A stretch of 7,028 bases of DNA from Candidatus Poribacteria bacterium (GCA_012961655.1 DTYX01000071.1:1-7028), one strand, 5' to 3'. Shown: positions 1 through 6,278, counted from the first letter of the stretch. Notes: a model not told the origin generated them from the sequence alone. Numbers and translations are program-made.

Positions 1-608
1 TAAATTTACAAAAAAGAAAAGAAAAAAAGGGATTTACTTTAATCGAAGTGCTTTTAGCCATGTCAATCTCGTTTATCGGCTTGGCAGCGGCAGGTACTCT
101 CCTTTTGCTGGGATACAAACACTTCTACTTCGGGCAGAATGTAGCTCGGGTACAGCAACGAGCAAGAATCGCCATTGAAAGAATGGTACAAGAATTTCAA
201 GAAACCGGGGTATCTACTATAGATCCAGATCCAAGCAGTATTATGAATCCAGAAAATTCCAGCAATATAATAAGCTTTGCTTCTGCTAGGGATGATAATG
301 GCATTTTTTTAATAGATGAAAATGGAATGCCCGATTGGGTTAATGCTATAGTTTATTTCAGGGATGCAGATTCAAATACACTTTATAAATATAAAGAAGC
401 TAAAACCGATTGGGGTACAAATTATGATGTAAGTGGATTTGAACCACCTTCTGAAGGCAATGAGCTAATGGCTACTTCTGTGACTGGTGCAGAATTTTGG
501 CTTTCTGGTGATAATTTGTTGAACATCAAAATAAAAATTGTGCTTAATCCTGAAGCGGAAAATCCTTCTGAAGAGGAATGGATTACTGCCATCAGACTCC
601 GAAATTAA
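1..608 (+). CDS. PilW/GspJ-like type IV pilus minor prepilin, 5' end outside window
   Basis: Minor (pseudo)pilin, inserted in the inner membrane and then incorporated into the pilus or its tip after cleavage by prepilin peptidase. The reading frame is open from base 3 and has no ATG, GTG or TTG before base 48, so the start codon lies upstream. The GTG at 48 cannot be the start, because it falls inside the class III signal: a Lys/Arg-rich leader (KRKEKKG), then the cleavage site between Gly (30-32) and Phe (33-35), giving G|FTLIEVLLA with the usual Glu at mature position 5. A hydrophobic helix of about 25 residues follows, then an amphipathic stretch (ARVQQRARIAIERMVQEFQE) typical of PilW/GspJ proteins. 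The C-terminus ITAIRLRN resembles the closing strand of that family. The globular part has no further motif I recognise. PilV- or GspI-like genes may lie just upstream. The family is clear; PilW rather than GspJ is inferred from the T4P genes downstream. Confidence 0.85.
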   Translation, partial: NLQKRKEKKGFTLIEVLLAMSISFIGLAAAGTLLLLGYKHFYFGQNVARVQQRARIAIERMVQEFQETGVSTIDPDPSSIMNPENSSNIISFASARDDNGIFLIDENGMPDWVNAIVYFRDADSNTLYKYKEAKTDWGTNYDVSGFEPPSEGNELMATSVTGAEFWLSGDNLLNIKIKIVLNPEAENPSEEEWITAIRLRN

Positions 609-671
609 AAATTGCCAAAGTATGGGCTCAGTTAAGTAATCTCGAAAGCTCTCCACAGAAGCTCGATAAAA

Positions 672-676
672 GGGGA
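672..676 (+). promoter_or_regulatory. Ribosome binding site supporting the ATG 684 start of PilX-like gene A
   Basis: GGGGA (within AAAAGGGGA) lies 7 nt before ATG 684. Together with the prepilin-like N-terminus encoded from 684, it shows that the gene's original start is here and not at GTG 816, which has only a purine run directly abutting it. Confidence 0.55.
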
Positions 677-695
677 TTTTGCAATGCTACACAAT

Positions 696-821
696 AATAA
701 TGGAGTTGTCTTTGTCATGACCCTCATTATAGTCAGCCTTTTAGCTATACTAGGCGCTACTTTTGCTAGTCTCGTAACCTTTGAGATGCGTAATGCTACC
801 TGACAACGGCAGAGGGTGCAG
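696..821 (+). repeat. N-terminal coding block shared by the two PilX-like genes, copy 1
   Basis: This 126-nt segment aligns without gaps to 1978-2103. I counted 106 identical positions by hand (about 84%), including runs such as GTCTTTGTCATGACCCTC. It encodes the prepilin cleavage region, the membrane helix and the start of the following helix. Identity falls quickly downstream of it. Confidence 0.75.
801..803 (+). other. In-frame TGA stop replacing a Trp codon
   Basis: The codons around it read ACC TGA CAA CGG. The aligned region of gene B at 2080-2091 reads AAC TGG CAA CTG. A single G-to-A change at the third position would make the stop. The base after it is C, a context known in E. coli to be a weak UGA terminator, and near-cognate readthrough of UGA usually inserts Trp, which would restore the residue of the paralogue. 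The change itself is seen directly; readthrough is inference. Confidence 0.85.
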
Positions 822-1944
822 GGATTTTACATAGCTGAAGCAGGAATAGCAATGGGTTACAGCGTCTTAAAAGATAGTATTAATGGACTTGACAACTTAG
901 ATAGTATTTTGGTAGGCGCTGATGGGATTCCAAATACCGATGACGATGGCATACTAAACTTTGGACCGAGTGTGCCTTTTGGCGAAGGAAGCTACGGTGT
1001 TGTAGTTACCGATAACGATGATGGTGATGGAGATTATTTTAGTGATAGCGACGATATCGTAGAAATCGTCTCAACAGGTACTATAGTAAAAATAAAAAGA
1101 ACGATAAACGTTATACACGCCGCTTTGCCGTTTGCTCTCAATCACGCGATAATTACTGGTGGAGATCTTGAGATTAGCGGGAGTAGTAATTTAATTGTCC
1201 AGGGTGATAATGGAAGCGTTTACACAAACGGTAACATTACAATTTCCGGAAGTCCAAATGTAACCCAGGGTGTTACGGCTTCTGGAAATATTACTCCCAA
1301 TCCCCCGCCCTCAACTGTTGAGCCGGCAGTAAGTGATGCGCCTTTTATTAGGATTCCTCCCGTTGACCCTGTGTTTTATAGAGCTAATGTAGATGTAGAT
1401 TACGAATTGAGAGGCAATGGCGATGTTTTTGATGTATCCAATCAACAAACCCTCACTAATCCTGGCTCATTTAATGGTTGGGTATGGAATGGGATTAAGT
1501 GGACTTTGAGTGATAGTACAGAGGGCAATGGCACATATTATATCGAAAGCGATGCTGAAATTACAGGAAATTCTGGTGACCGAATAATGACCATTATAGC
1601 CACAGGTAGTATAGAGGTACATGGTGGGCCCAGGATGCAACCCGACACTACAGACCTGTTGTTTGTGGCTGGAGGGGACGTATATATAGAAGGAAATCCT
1701 AGTTTACCTTATACAGGTGCTATACTTGCTCACGAACAGATAAAGATTGCTGGTAACACGTTAATTAATGGTTCAGTCCTTGCTGAAAATGAAGTGGATA
1801 TTAGTGGCATGGTCACAAAGGCTGAAAACGGAATTAGTGGCAGTGCAACTATTACATACGACGGCAGTCTTTCACCCCTTTTCCAAAAGGTTTATACTGG
1901 CGATTTGAACCTTTTGAGTTGGTACTAAATAAAGTCTGATAAAG

Positions 1945-1949
1945 AAGGA
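1945..1949 (+). promoter_or_regulatory. Ribosome binding site of PilX-like gene B
   Basis: AAGGA lies 7 nt before ATG 1957. It supports that start over the out-of-frame ATG at 1962, which meets a stop after six codons. Confidence 0.55.
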
Positions 1950-1956
1950 ATCAGGA

Positions 1957-3222
1957 ATGTTATGCTTATTGGTAGACAATAATGGTGCTGTCTTTGTCAT
2001 GACCCTCGTTATGGTCAGTCTTTTGGCTATATTAGGCGCTACTTTTGCCAGCATAGTAACCTTCGAGATGCGTAATGCCAACTGGCAACTGCGTAGAGTA
2101 CAGGCATTTTATCTCGCCGAGGCGGCTTTGAATAAAGGGATTGTGTTGGTAAGAAATGACGAGGATTGGTCAACGGGTGGAGATGGAAGTGCAACGCATA
2201 ATTTCCCTGGCGAGGGAGTCTGGTATTATCTTTATGACGGTATCGTTGATGCCAATAACGTTGCTTTGGGCGATGGTACATATTCAATTCAACTGCAGAA
2301 TCCCCTTGGTAGCGGCGGGAATGCGATAGATATTAAAGCTGTAGCTACAATCGGAGAGATTAATCGCACAATCCAAATACGGATGCTATTATCAACATTA
2401 CCTGGCTCGAGCGTATTTGCCTGGGCGATTTTTGGTAGCGAGGGCGTAAAGATAACAGGAAGCGCTAACATCGATAGCTATAATTCAGATAACGGGTTGT
2501 ACGAAGAACAAGTTCCCGGCGAGAATGGAAATGTTGGAAGCAATGACGATATAAGAGTGGTAGGTAGCGCCACAATAGCCGGTAATGCAACCTGCGGCCC
2601 TGACCCGGATGACGAACTTCGGATAACTGGTTCAGCTCACATCACAGGCTCAACAGACCCAGCGTCCGAACTAGTAGATTTGCCTCCTCTCGATATCGAT
2701 TTTCCTTTTCCTCCCAGCGGGCAACTAAAAAAGACTGGTTCTGGAACATACACACTAACGGACGGTATATATTGTTTCACCGAGGTTAAATTCACCGGCA
2801 GCTATGAGTTGCTGATTGAGGGTGATGTAACTATCTATTGTGAATCAGCCAGTTTTACTGGAAGTACCAAAATAACTGTTAATGGTACATTAACAGTCTA
2901 TTGTACAGGCGATTTTAAGTGTACTGGTGGCGGAATTGTTAACACAAATCAAAAACCCGAAGATTTTACTTTGTATTGCACTGGCGGAGATATTAAACTT
3001 ACAGGTAACTCGGAGTTCCATGGCGCTGCTTATGCACCTAATGGAGATGCAACAATCACTGGAGGGAATGATTATTATGGTGCAATCGTTGCTGGGGGAG
3101 AATTGAAAGGTACAGGTAGTTGTGAGATACACTGCGATGAAGCGCTCATGGATGTGGTCGATGTCGTCAGTATGGAAGGGGAGCAACAGGTCATTACTGC
3201 ATCGTGGCGCGAAGGTTATTGA
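1957..3222 (+). CDS. PilX-like minor prepilin B with TG[SG]-repeat, probable beta-solenoid domain
   Basis: Large (421-residue) minor-pilin-type protein of the PilX N-terminal family. The probable leader is residues 1-10 ending NNG, with cleavage before Ala11; residues 11-35 are hydrophobic, and RRVQAFYLAEAALNKG (46-61) matches the conserved AFYxAEAAL segment of PilX/GspK proteins. The leader has no basic residue, and mature position 5 is Met instead of Glu, as in other GspK/PilX-type tip pilins. From about residue 158 there are repeated TGS/TGG turns (near 167, 202, 224, 230, 260, 280, 301, 323, 342, 349, 368, 386) alternating with short beta strands, which suggests a right-handed solenoid. 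The mature region holds eight cysteines (213, 273, 295, 316, 322, 341, 389, 393), so disulfides are possible outside the cytoplasm. It is the tandem paralogue of gene A, 28 nt downstream. The domain resembles uncharacterised C-terminal domains attached to PilX-type N-termini. A surface or adhesive tip role is a guess. Confidence 0.8.
   Translation: MLCLLVDNNGAVFVMTLVMVSLLAILGATFASIVTFEMRNANWQLRRVQAFYLAEAALNKGIVLVRNDEDWSTGGDGSATHNFPGEGVWYYLYDGIVDANNVALGDGTYSIQLQNPLGSGGNAIDIKAVATIGEINRTIQIRMLLSTLPGSSVFAWAIFGSEGVKITGSANIDSYNSDNGLYEEQVPGENGNVGSNDDIRVVGSATIAGNATCGPDPDDELRITGSAHITGSTDPASELVDLPPLDIDFPFPPSGQLKKTGSGTYTLTDGIYCFTEVKFTGSYELLIEGDVTIYCESASFTGSTKITVNGTLTVYCTGDFKCTGGGIVNTNQKPEDFTLYCTGGDIKLTGNSEFHGAAYAPNGDATITGGNDYYGAIVAGGELKGTGSCEIHCDEALMDVVDVVSMEGEQQVITASWREGY
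1978..2103 (+). repeat. N-terminal coding block shared by the two PilX-like genes, copy 2
   Basis: Partner of 696-821, about 84% identical by hand count. This copy keeps TGG where the other has TGA. Most differences are third-position changes, so the encoded peptides are even closer than the DNA, which indicates selection on the membrane helix. Confidence 0.75.
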
Positions 3223-3237
3223 GCGCCGAACGTAATT

Positions 3238-3244
3238 AAGGAGG
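3238..3244 (+). promoter_or_regulatory. Strong Shine-Dalgarno deciding the TTG start of pilM
   Basis: AAGGAGG is a full-consensus site with 6 nt to TTG 3251. No ATG or GTG is available in frame between it and the first conserved motif of PilM, so TTG is the start. Confidence 0.8.
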
Positions 3245-3250
3245 ATTATT

Positions 3251-4414
3251 TTGGTAGGGCTTTTTAGTCGTTCCATATTGGGATTAGATATAGGTTCTCA
3301 TTCGATTAAATTAGTGGAAATAAGTCGGACTCGCGGAGGACCAATTATTACCTGCGCCAAAGCTGTTTCAATGGCACATGAAGAGGAAGCAACCGATGCC
3401 GAAATTAGCAAATCGTTGCGTAAACTTCTCGACATGTCGAAGGTGCGTTCCAAACGTGTAATAACGGCAGTGTCATCGGCGGAAGAGCTAGTAATAATGC
3501 ATTCTATATTTATGCCGGAGATGACTGCTGATGTATCAGAGGATGCACTAAGAACCGGCGCCAGATTTGAAGCGGAAGAGCAGGAATATATCCCGTATGA
3601 TATAGATTATGCGCTAATGAGCTTTGATGTTATAGGAGAAGCAACTGTTGATGACGAACAAGGCTTGGACGTCTTCTTTGTTTCTGCACACAGAGAGTTA
3701 ATCAAAAATCGAATTCAGTTGCTGCGAGAAGCCGGTTTGATACCCATTGCCATAGATATAGATATTCTCGCTATTGCAAGACTTTTGGGATTCGCAGAAC
3801 AGATTCACGATGATGAAGATATTGCAATTATCGACATCGGCGCGTCGAAAACCTCATTATGTTTTTATCAACATGGAAAACCGTATCCTTATCCTCCTAT
3901 ACCAACCGCCGGAGATGCCCTAACCTCCGAATTATCACAACAACTTCAGATAAGTTGGAAAAGGGCGGAGGAATATAAAAAGCTTAAGGGAACTTTTAGG
4001 AAGCCCGAGGAGAAAAACTTAACGTCTCCTTTTAAAACTGAATTTGCAGTCAGCCTAAATTCATATCCCAACGACGAAGATAGTATGGAATCTAAAGAAT
4101 ATACTTCTGACGAGGTTTTTGATGTTATCCAAAGCGCATTGGAAAAAAACGATGGACTATATCCACAACTACAGAGCCGATTTGAATACTACGAAGCAGA
4201 TTTTACCAAACCATCGAAGATAATCGCTTCCGGAGGCACATGTCAACTCGCCTCTCTTGACGAATTTATTGCATCTCGTCTTTCAATCTCTGTGGAAAAG
4301 ATTAGTTATCTTGAAAAAATTCCTGTGGATGCAAAGGGTGATGTGAGTGATATCGAAGGCAATGAACCTCTCTTTGCAACCGCGGTAGGATTAGCATTGA
4401 AGAGAAAGTTATGA
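3251..4414 (+). CDS. pilM: PilM, actin-like type IV pilus inner-membrane platform protein
   Basis: Cytoplasmic actin/FtsA-fold protein that binds nucleotide and the N-terminal tail of PilN, linking the cytoplasmic motor side of the pilus machine to the PilN/PilO complex. Nucleotide-binding motifs are visible in order: phosphate 1 LGLDIGSHSIKLVE (residues 10-23), phosphate 2 IIDIGASKTSLCF (193-205), and an adenosine-type IIASGGTCQLASL (324-336), followed by PLFATAVGLALK (373-384). ARFEAEEQEYIPYDID (104-119) and LLREAGLIPIAIDID (157-171) are characteristic PilM segments. At 387 residues it is somewhat longer than the usual ~350, the extra being a polar, low-conservation stretch around 248-290. 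The start is TTG with a strong ribosome binding site. Its TGA overlaps the ATG of pilN by 4 nt, so the two are probably translationally coupled, which fits their 1:1 partnership. Confidence 0.93.
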   Translation: MVGLFSRSILGLDIGSHSIKLVEISRTRGGPIITCAKAVSMAHEEEATDAEISKSLRKLLDMSKVRSKRVITAVSSAEELVIMHSIFMPEMTADVSEDALRTGARFEAEEQEYIPYDIDYALMSFDVIGEATVDDEQGLDVFFVSAHRELIKNRIQLLREAGLIPIAIDIDILAIARLLGFAEQIHDDEDIAIIDIGASKTSLCFYQHGKPYPYPPIPTAGDALTSELSQQLQISWKRAEEYKKLKGTFRKPEEKNLTSPFKTEFAVSLNSYPNDEDSMESKEYTSDEVFDVIQSALEKNDGLYPQLQSRFEYYEADFTKPSKIIASGGTCQLASLDEFIASRLSISVEKISYLEKIPVDAKGDVSDIEGNEPLFATAVGLALKRKL

Positions 4415-5067
4415 AGATAATCGAAATTAATCTACTTCCTCCTGAAGAGACTCCAGAAAGTCCTTATGGCATTCGCAATATAGCTATATTGGTACTTTCA
4501 TTTGTGATAATTTTTTGGCTAATCTTGCTTGCTCTGCAAGTGAACAGCTTAAAAAATGAATATGTCAGACGAAAAGAAAAAGTATTGCAAAAGCTCGCAG
4601 TTTACAGGATACAGAAGCAAAAGATTGACAAGTTGCAAAAAAAGAAAGCTGACTTAGAAGAACGCTATAAGCTAATTACAGAAGTGCTTGGACAGCGGAT
4701 TACCTGGTATGACAAGCTAAGCGTTATGCACAGGCAGATACCTGAAGATACGTGGTTGTCCCAAGTTTCGATGGAAATTCAACAAGCTGAAGAACTCCAA
4801 AAAGAGATGCAGAAGAGTATACTTACTAGAAAAAAAACTTCAAGAGTTAAGGATTTGGAGAAAAACGTCCAGCCATCCATTTTGATTCATATCTCAGGAT
4901 ACACATCAGAGTTGCCGAAAGTCGGTGAACTTATAGCTAACTTGGAACATTCGCCACTATTTGAAAAGACAAGATTTACAAAAATAGGGAATACAGAAAT
5001 TAATGCCCGCTCCGCAATCTCCTTTGAAATTGTTACGCAGGTGAGCGGCTTACGAAGTAATCGCTGA
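4411..5067 (+). CDS. pilN: PilN, type IV pilus alignment-complex protein
   Basis: Bitopic inner-membrane protein. Its cytoplasmic N-terminus MKIIEINLLPPEE carries the INLLP motif that docks into PilM. One transmembrane helix (about 22-43) is followed by a long basic coiled coil (about 45-97) and a periplasmic ferredoxin-like domain: first strand near TWLSQVSMEI (114-123), then ILIHISGYTSELPKVGELIANLE (157-179) and a closing strand near SAISFEIVTQV (201-211). At 218 residues it is somewhat longer than typical PilN (about 180-200). The excess is a charged insertion at about 125-155 between the first two strands. The start is fixed by the ATGA overlap with pilM, the ribosome binding site is weak, and coupling is likely. 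Assignment rests on the INLLP motif, topology and gene order. Confidence 0.9.
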   Translation: MKIIEINLLPPEETPESPYGIRNIAILVLSFVIIFWLILLALQVNSLKNEYVRRKEKVLQKLAVYRIQKQKIDKLQKKKADLEERYKLITEVLGQRITWYDKLSVMHRQIPEDTWLSQVSMEIQQAEELQKEMQKSILTRKKTSRVKDLEKNVQPSILIHISGYTSELPKVGELIANLEHSPLFEKTRFTKIGNTEINARSAISFEIVTQVSGLRSNR

Positions 5068-5092
5068 ACGAAGTGAGCACAGAAAAGTAATT

Positions 5093-5743
5093 ATGTTCTC
5101 ATCTAGATTAAAAATCTTTTTTCATGCAATCTTTTGGAGCATTTTATTCATCGCGTTTTACTTTCTCTTTTGGCGTGGCAGCCTCGATGAACTCAAAAAG
5201 GAAAGTGATAATATAAGCACGATAGAAAGAGCGCTCGCTCAAACTCAGAAGTATATCTCAGATTGGCCAGTGACAGCCGAGGAAGAACTGCAACAAGCTG
5301 AAGAGGATTTAGAAGAATTTCTTGCCAAAATACCTGACAAGGAGAACGTACCTGAAGTACTAAGAAAAATTCAGGAATATGGCGTTAAAAACTCGCAACT
5401 GAATCTTAGATCGATTGAAAATATGACCAAAGAGCAAGAAGAAGAACCCGAAAGAGGTATGACCAAAAAGCGAGAACCTAAAAAGGAAAGAGAAGAGGGA
5501 AAATATGCCAAAGGCACATATAAACTTGTAGCTAGTGGGAACTATTTTGATATCATCAAATTTATCCGCGACCTTGAAACAATGGAAAGGCTGATAAACG
5601 TCGAAGGATTTAACTTTAAGAACTCCGGTGATGAAGATAGAATTGATATAGATTTAACTTTTAGTATATTTTACGCTAAATCCGAAGAGGAATTTACACC
5701 CGGCGAAGAAAGAAGTAAATTGGTCAAAGATGAAACGAATTGA
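5093..5743 (+). CDS. pilO: PilO, type IV pilus alignment-complex protein
   Basis: Inner-membrane partner of PilN and PilP. It has a short cytoplasmic N-terminus, a transmembrane helix at about 9-27, a coiled coil at about 31-80 (ELQQAEEDLEEFLAKIP), then VPEVLRKIQEYG (86-97), the usual PilO helix before the globular domain. The periplasmic ferredoxin-like part is recognisable from GTYKLVASGNYFDIIKFIRDLETMERLINVEGF (141-173), corresponding to the GxYxxxxxFxxxLxxxxRxxxV pattern of the family. A strongly charged Lys/Arg/Glu segment (about 113-139) lies between the first and second strands. The start is ATG 5093, with only a weak AGAAAAG ahead of it and a 25-nt gap after pilN, so expression probably depends on the polycistronic context. 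It overlaps the next gene by 14 nt. Confidence 0.88.
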   Translation: MFSSRLKIFFHAIFWSILFIAFYFLFWRGSLDELKKESDNISTIERALAQTQKYISDWPVTAEEELQQAEEDLEEFLAKIPDKENVPEVLRKIQEYGVKNSQLNLRSIENMTKEQEEEPERGMTKKREPKKEREEGKYAKGTYKLVASGNYFDIIKFIRDLETMERLINVEGFNFKNSGDEDRIDIDLTFSIFYAKSEEEFTPGEERSKLVKDETN

Positions 5744-6182
5744 CAACATAATCTTTGTCATTTTAATACTCTGTTTTTTTATATGTGGGTTTTGGATGTA
5801 TCAACTATCTCAGTATCAACCGCCTCAGATAGCATCGGGGAAAGCGATACCACGCGGTAAAGCTGTTACCACGCCAGAGCCGCTAATTTCTCAACCTTTA
5901 GTTGACCTACCGAGTGACAGAAATATTTTTAAATCCACCTGGAAAGAGGAAGAGGGTAGTAACGTTGTCGAGAAAACGACCACTACTTTGCAAAAGCCTA
6001 TCTTATCAACCATCTGTTGGAGCGATGAACTTTCTTTGGCAATCATTAATGGTGAAATATTAGCAGAAGGAGATGAGGATTCTAAATCCCAATTCCGAGT
6101 TGAAACCATCACGCGCGACAAAGTCGGAATCCGTTTTATTAGCGGTGGAAAATACGTGTGGCTGACACTTGGCGCTGAATAG
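5730..6182 (+). CDS. pilP: PilP/GspC-like periplasmic linker with N-terminal membrane anchor
   Basis: In position and fold this is the link between the PilN/PilO platform and the secretin. Residues 6-24 form a hydrophobic membrane anchor, followed by a Pro-rich linker (about 28-60), a short motif LPSDRNIFK (60-68) like the one preceding the homology region of GspC, and a small beta domain (about 91-147) with TICWSDELSLAIINGEILAEGDE and a closing GGKYVWLTL, as in the PilP and GspC HR domains. Classical PilP is a lipoprotein. Here Cys15 and Cys19 lie within the hydrophobic stretch without a proper lipobox (Leu or Ile, not a small residue, at -1), so the protein is probably anchored by a helix as in GspC. 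The start is ATG 5730, 14 nt inside pilO. The gene symbol is by synteny; a GspC-family name would also be defensible. Confidence 0.75.
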   Translation: MKRIDNIIFVILILCFFICGFWMYQLSQYQPPQIASGKAIPRGKAVTTPEPLISQPLVDLPSDRNIFKSTWKEEEGSNVVEKTTTTLQKPILSTICWSDELSLAIINGEILAEGDEDSKSQFRVETITRDKVGIRFISGGKYVWLTLGAE

Positions 6183-6186
6183 AAAA

Positions 6187-6257
6187 ATCTTGTGATGCCA
6201 ATAGACATCGGAGAAACCGCGATGACCCCGTGAGATAAGTGGGAAACTCCGCAAGAT
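6187..6257 (+). other. Possible RNA stem in the pilP-pilQ gap
   Basis: ATCTTGTG (6187-6194) can pair with CGCAAGAT (6250-6257), with one G-U pair. Inside it GGAG (6210-6213) can alternatively pair with CTCC (6247-6250), and CCC (6227-6229) with GGG (6241-6243). This could fold in the leader just ahead of the pilQ ribosome binding site. It does not match any riboswitch I know, and pairing of this size can arise by chance. Confidence 0.25.
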
Positions 6258-6273
6258 AGATTAAGGAGATTTT

Positions 6274-6278
6274 GGGAG
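6274..6278 (+). promoter_or_regulatory. Ribosome binding site of the pilQ-like gene
   Basis: GGGAG lies 8 nt before ATG 6287. An additional AAGGAG at 6263-6268 is too far from that ATG (18 nt) and too close (3 nt) to the in-frame TTG 6272, so ATG 6287 is preferred. A TTG start would add only five residues ahead of the signal peptide. Confidence 0.5.

Larger units (their letters stand above)
684..1928 (+). pseudogene. PilX-like minor prepilin A, interrupted by an in-frame TGA at codon 40
   Basis: From ATG 684 the frame encodes MLHNNNG|VVFVMTL, a prepilin-like N-terminus with a hydrophobic helix (residues 8-32), and stops at TGA 801-803. Without that codon the same frame runs on to TAA 1926-1928, giving 414 codons against 421 for the next gene. 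Residues beyond the stop continue the paralogue alignment (QRQRVQGFYIAEAG against QLRRVQAFYLAEAA), and the stop sits where gene B has Trp43. No other lesion is visible. An automated caller might take GTG 816 to 1928 (370 codons), but that fragment lacks the membrane helix and cleavage site, so it could not be assembled as a pilin. The body holds acidic Asp-rich loops (about residues 80-89 and 109-124) and then beta-rich repeats (EISGSSN, TISGSPN, EITGNSG, KIAGNT, DISGMV) suggesting a beta-solenoid. It may be a recent pseudogene, a sequencing error, or a gene expressed by UGA readthrough; the sequence alone cannot decide. Confidence 0.75.

Noticed and set aside
609..683. Terminator or promoter between the PilW-like gene and PilX-like gene A
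   Set aside because: No GC-rich hairpin followed by a T-run, and no convincing -35/-10 pair; only short AGCTC/CTCGA partial repeats are seen.
801..803. Alternative genetic code (TGA as Trp or Gly)
   Set aside because: Gene B, pilM, pilN and pilO all end in TGA at family-typical ends, pilM and pilO with classic gene overlaps. Five long genes show no internal TGA and encode Trp with TGG.
801..803. Selenocysteine codon
   Set aside because: The paralogue has Trp here, not Cys. There is no redox motif, and I see no convincing SECIS-like hairpin directly downstream.
816..1928. Independent gene starting at GTG 816
   Set aside because: It would begin inside the conserved helix after the membrane segment, lacks a properly spaced ribosome binding site, and its missing N-terminus is present in the same frame just upstream.
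2890..3276. Minus-strand open frame of 128 codons
   Set aside because: It lies antisense to gene B and the start of pilM, has no recognisable family features, and the plus-strand frames are clearly the coding ones.
5062..5080. REP-like short palindrome between pilN and pilO
   Set aside because: CGCTGAACGAAGTGAGC has only a 3-bp outer match and internal mismatches, and there is no second copy in the window.
5891..6208. Minus-strand open frame of 105 codons
   Set aside because: It is antisense to the PilP-like gene, with low-complexity Ser-rich content and no ribosome binding site or motif.
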